Origin: Oscillospiraceae bacterium
Lineage (GTDB): Bacteria; Bacillota; Clostridia; Oscillospirales; Oscillospiraceae
Direction: 5' to 3'
Assembly (NCBI GenBank): GCA_022793095.1
Contig: JAAWCD010000018.1
Span: forward strand, 62,001 to 126,000
Length of the DNA: 64,000 bases
The notes below the pieces were generated by a model. It was not told where the DNA came from, did no database searches, and saw only the letters and a list, made by a program, of their open reading frames with translations. Shown in pieces: positions 61,666 through 64,000 of this stretch (position 1 is the first letter of the stretch; each line of letters opens with the position of its first letter). A program made the position numbers and the translations under genes.

Positions 61666-61965
61666 ATGCCGGTCGAAGTGGTTCCCGAATGGATGTCCGG
61701 CCTGGAGGACGAGGATTTGGCGTTTATCAAGCGGTTTCTGCTGGCTTCCGGCTCCCTTAAGGAGGTGGCCGGGCAGTACGGCGTCACCTACCCCACAGTG
61801 CGGCTCCGGCTGGACCGGCTCATTCAAAAGATCCAGCTCAGCGAGCAGAGCGCTAATGAGCCGTACATCGCCCTCATCAAACGTCTGGCCATGAACGAAA
61901 AGCTGGACTTGGACACGGCAAAACTTCTCATTTCCGAGTATAAGAAAGGACGGGATGCTCCATGA
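61666..61965 (+). CDS. DUF2089 family protein, HTH-like
   Basis: 99 residues. The segment FIKRFLLASGSLKEVAGQYGV followed by TYPTVRLRLDRLI (about 20-52) is a sigma-70-region-4-like helix-turn-helix as in DUF2089; C-terminal helices complete it. Likely regulator of its own operon, which continues with two small membrane proteins. ATG at 61666 follows AAAGGAGG; the longer frame begins in the repeat. Confidence 0.85.
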   Translation: MPVEVVPEWMSGLEDEDLAFIKRFLLASGSLKEVAGQYGVTYPTVRLRLDRLIQKIQLSEQSANEPYIALIKRLAMNEKLDLDTAKLLISEYKKGRDAP

Positions 61966-62243
61966 TGCTATCCATGCTCGCTGTCTCCGTCAGCCTTGGC
62001 CTGGCCTTTGTGGGAATGGCCCTTCTCATCGGCCTTGAAATCATGCTGTCCAGCTGGGAGGCGGTTTGGCCGGGGCTCATTCTGCCAGCGGTTTTGGCCT
62101 CGCTGGGATGCCTATGCTATTTCAAGGCACCGGGCTATTCCCCGCTCTGGCTGCTGGTGCTCTGTCTCCCTGCCCTGCTGGTGCTGGCGCTCTACCTTGT
62201 CTGCCGGCGGAGGCTTGGGCAAACACCGGAAAAGGAGGGCTGA
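61962..62243 (+). CDS. Small membrane protein, first of pair
   Basis: 93 residues, three hydrophobic helices (VSLGLAFVGMALLIGLEIML; LILPAVLASLGCLCYF; LWLLVLCLPALLVLALYLV) and a basic end. It shares a WPGLILP motif with the next protein. ATG overlaps the DUF2089 stop (ATGA), so it is translationally coupled. DUF2089 genes are often followed by membrane proteins of this type; role unknown. Confidence 0.72.
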   Translation: MMLSMLAVSVSLGLAFVGMALLIGLEIMLSSWEAVWPGLILPAVLASLGCLCYFKAPGYSPLWLLVLCLPALLVLALYLVCRRRLGQTPEKEG

Positions 62244-62246
62244 TTG

Positions 62247-62591
62247 ATGCTGACCATCGCTTATCTCATGAAATTCTTGTACATTCCCATCTTTATTTTC
62301 ATCGGGCTTTGCTTTCTGGAACGGTTCTTGGCCCGAAAAGATGCGGCCTGGCCGGGGCTCATTCTGCCAGTAGCATTTTTTCTGTTTCTTCCATTACCGA
62401 TTCTGCTGAGCGCTCTGTTTGAATTTGATCCAAGTCTTGGCGAGTATTACCTTTCGCTCTTGGTCGCGGCGCTGATCTACAGCATTCCCGGCACTATTTT
62501 GACCATCATTTACGTGGCCGGCCGGAAGACATTTGACCGGCAGAAGAAAAGCCGGGATGAACTGCGGAAAATGGACATTCAGGATTTGTGA
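62247..62591 (+). CDS. Small membrane protein, second of pair
   Basis: 114 residues, three hydrophobic segments (YLMKFLYIPIFIFIGLCFLE; LILPVAFFLFLPLPILLSAL; LLVAALIYSIPGTILTIIYV) and a charged tail. AAWPGLILP repeats the motif of its neighbour, suggesting descent from one ancestor. ATG at 62247 follows GGAGGG at 7 nt; start 3 nt after the previous stop. Strong terminator follows. Confidence 0.72.
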   Translation: MLTIAYLMKFLYIPIFIFIGLCFLERFLARKDAAWPGLILPVAFFLFLPLPILLSALFEFDPSLGEYYLSLLVAALIYSIPGTILTIIYVAGRKTFDRQKKSRDELRKMDIQDL

Positions 62592-62602
62592 GCAGTTCCC
62601 CG

Positions 62603-62644
62603 AAACAGGCGGCACGTAGAATCAGTCCTACGTGCCGCCTGTTT
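62603..62644 (+). terminator. Terminator of the DUF2089 operon
   Basis: Perfect 17-bp stem AAACAGGCGGCACGTAG / CTACGTGCCGCCTGTTT with an 8-nt loop; the U tract is short. Confidence 0.8.
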
Positions 62645-62666
62645 ACTGTAAAAAAGGAACCTCCCT

Positions 62667-62693
62667 TAATTTACGGCCCAATCCTTCCGATAT
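62667..62693 (+). promoter_or_regulatory. Possible sigma-D (sigma-28)-like promoter
   Basis: TAAT (62667-62670), 15-nt spacer, TCCGATAT (62686-62693); the sigma-D consensus is TAAA and GCCGATAT. Only candidate upstream of the coiled-coil gene, 37 nt before its ATG. Confidence 0.4.
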
Positions 62694-62729
62694 AAAAAGC
62701 AGAGAAACAAAGATTGTGAGGGAACCGTT

Positions 62730-63584
62730 ATGAGAGTAGAGCATTTCCCGAGCTTTTTCCAAGCTGGCTCCAGTCCAATGCAACAGACTTCGCTGGCCAG
62801 GCAGCTTGGTTCCTGTCAAAAGGACTCCTCTCCCCTGGAGGCCGCGCGGCAGGCCCTTTTAACCGCGAAGGAGAAGCTGGAGCAGCATCGGGACGGCCGC
62901 ATTGAAAAGGCGCTGGGGGGCTACAAGGCGCTGCGCTCCCGCAGAAATTCCTTTGAACATGAGCTGGGCGTCCAGGAGGAGCAGCTGGAGCAGTTTCAGA
63001 CTCTGAGCAGCCGCCGCGACCTTCTTTCAAAGGAACTGTCCTCTGCCAGATCGGATTATGAGACATCCACAGGGCAGGACCTGAGCCTCTTCCGGCGCGT
63101 AACCGCTTTGGAGGACGGCCTTGCGGCCGTGGACCGGGACCTGAACGGCCTTGTAGAGCAGGCGAACCGCTACGCAAACGCCCAGCGGCAGTACGCTGCC
63201 TATTTGGAGAAAACCGGTCAAAACGGGTATGCCGCCTTTCAGTATCAGGACCAGGCCGGATACACCAGAGAGACCTTTGCGTCCCAAACGGCGGACATGA
63301 TCGGCCGTATGAAGGAGGGCGTCAGCCATTGGAGGGATCGTATCTCCGATTACTGTGATCAGTGCGGTGTGAGCCCCCTTGAATTTGAGCGCTACATGGA
63401 GGAGCAAAATAAGTTGGGACAGGACTACTTCATCGCCCAACAGCGTTTTTTGGAATTGTCCCACGCCGCCGGCGGTTCCAGTCCGGCGGATTCTCCGGAA
63501 CGTGCCCTGCGAAACCACTTTGACACAGTGGAGCTCAGCTCCCCTGCTCAGGAGGCGGTCTGGGAGGCCGGAAGTGCGGAATAG
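62730..63584 (+). CDS. Coiled-coil protein of unknown function
   Basis: 284 residues, almost wholly helical. Heptad-rich coiled coil from about 35 to 155 (LTAKEKLEQHRDGRIEKAL; EEQLEQFQTLSSRRDLLSKE), then a linker and helical segments with a DYCDQCGVSPLEF cysteine pair (about 209-221). No signal peptide or membrane segment, and no family recognised. GAGGG precedes ATG at 8 nt. The upstream sigma-D-like sequence hints at motility or late regulation but is weak. Confidence 0.65.
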   Translation: MRVEHFPSFFQAGSSPMQQTSLARQLGSCQKDSSPLEAARQALLTAKEKLEQHRDGRIEKALGGYKALRSRRNSFEHELGVQEEQLEQFQTLSSRRDLLSKELSSARSDYETSTGQDLSLFRRVTALEDGLAAVDRDLNGLVEQANRYANAQRQYAAYLEKTGQNGYAAFQYQDQAGYTRETFASQTADMIGRMKEGVSHWRDRISDYCDQCGVSPLEFERYMEEQNKLGQDYFIAQQRFLELSHAAGGSSPADSPERALRNHFDTVELSSPAQEAVWEAGSAE

Positions 63585-63621
63585 AACAGCGGCAGACACA
63601 ATTTCTTCCTTTTTAAAGGAT

Positions 63622-63652
63622 AAAAACCCCGTACCAACCGGTACGGGGTTTT
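63622..63652 (-). terminator. Terminator of rpsU
   Basis: Minus strand: AAAACCCCGTACC / GGTACGGGGTTTTT hairpin, 4-nt loop, directly after the rpsU stop. Confidence 0.9.
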
Positions 63653-63656
63653 GGAG

Positions 63657-63839
63657 TTAATAGAACTTTTTGCGGTTCTTTCTGGCGGCCTCAGACTTCT
63701 TGCGCCGCTTGACGCTCGGGCTCTCGTAATGCTCACGCTTACGGACCTCAGCAAGAACACCGGACTTGGCGCAGCTACGCTTAAAACGCTTCAGCGCGCT
63801 CTCCAGAGACTCGTTTTCCTTTACACGGATTTCCGACAT
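63657..63839 (-). CDS. rpsU: 30S ribosomal protein S21
   Basis: 60 residues, standard length. Family pattern [40 protein letters not shown] and the lysine/arginine-rich tail ARKNRKKFY. Binds near the 16S anti-SD region during initiation. ATG at 63839 has GGAGGGGAAATAA upstream. Monocistronic, strong promoter. Confidence 0.97.
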   Translation of the reverse strand: MSEIRVKENESLESALKRFKRSCAKSGVLAEVRKREHYESPSVKRRKKSEAARKNRKKFY

Positions 63840-63916
63840 TTATTTCCCCTCCCTCCGCAGTGCCAAAGGGATTTTGCCTGGCACGTAAGGGCCATCTGTA
63901 TGGCTTTAACAGTAGT

Positions 63917-63945
63917 ATTATACGTCATATCCATAATCTTGTCAA
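63917..63945 (-). promoter_or_regulatory. Consensus promoter of rpsU
   Basis: Minus strand: TTGACA (63940-63945), 17-nt spacer, TATAAT (63917-63922), a full match to consensus. Confidence 0.9.
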
Positions 63946-63957
63946 GCAATTTTCTCC

Positions 63958-64000
63958 GCTTTCTTGAAAGAAAGCTTGGCAAAGAACTTTATGCTGGTTC
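63958..64000. repeat. Dispersed palindromic repeat, copy 19, cut by window end
   Basis: Hairpin GCTTTCTTGAAAGAAAGC then TTGGCAAAGAACTTTATGC and TGGTTC, almost identical to the left end of the copy at 44196. Confidence 0.88.

Overview
The window is about 57% GC chromosomal DNA from a spore-forming anaerobic Firmicute, most likely an Oscillospiraceae (Clostridial cluster IV) gut bacterium. Supporting this are the sporulation genes (cotJ cluster, spoIIM, a SpoIID-domain protein, cwlD-like amidase), a six-cysteine SCIFF/ranthipeptide pair (scfA-scfB), an NfnAB-type electron-bifurcating transhydrogenase, a PPi-type phosphofructokinase, a superoxide-reductase-like protein, and clostridial families such as DUF4364, TIGR04086 and the CD1247 N-terminal domain. 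I see no prophage, CRISPR array or IS transposase. This is inference from gene content, since no search was possible.

Layout. 0-10.7 kb: 3' part of dnaE, cardiolipin synthase, acetyltransferase, a DUF4364/CmpB-like pair, a DUF3048 lipoprotein, a radical SAM enzyme, a TetR regulator and thiolase. 10.8-20.5 kb: VanZ-like protein, RNase P RNA (minus strand), a hairpin MITE-like element, murD, then three tandem M42 aminopeptidases with a PLP lyase, and ligA. 20.5-29.8 kb: TetR-CPBP operon with a perfect palindromic operator candidate, GH31 glucosidase, DEDDh exonuclease, an HTH-desulfoferrodoxin fusion, a cotJ cluster with cotJA and cotJB fused, cwlD-like amidase, radA and a Xer recombinase. 29.9-41.1 kb: nfnB-nfnA, an aminotransferase, an amidase, divergent fba/pfp sharing a 139-bp control region with a perfect cre-type site, a DMT transporter, an AlaX-type editing protein, tRNA-Pro, xerD and spoIIM. 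41.1-49 kb: a dif-like half site, scfB/scfA, TIGR04086 and yajC, tgt and queA (queuosine), and a SpoIID protein. 49.3-64 kb: asd-dapA (lysine/DAP), a DUF1349 protein, a P-loop kinase, lipoproteins, guaB, yqeG, an endonuclease IV-like protein, an M24 peptidase with efp, a CD1247-domain protein, a DUF2089 operon, a coiled-coil protein and rpsU.

The most striking feature is a dispersed palindromic repeat family, at least 19 copies in 64 kb, all intergenic. Each complete copy has two inverted arms. Each arm carries a small perfect hairpin (centre TTTCTTGAAAGAAA or its complement) followed by GCAAAAAGAACTTTAAACTGG-like sequence. The arm facing a downstream gene ends directly at its Shine-Dalgarno sequence; the arm facing an upstream gene often supplies or abuts its stop codon. 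Other notable points: dapA has no canonical start codon and appears to start at ATC; a regulator carries a complete set of superoxide-reductase iron ligands; CotJA and CotJB are one polypeptide; and the SCIFF precursor and maturase genes are separated by a terminator plus one repeat copy.
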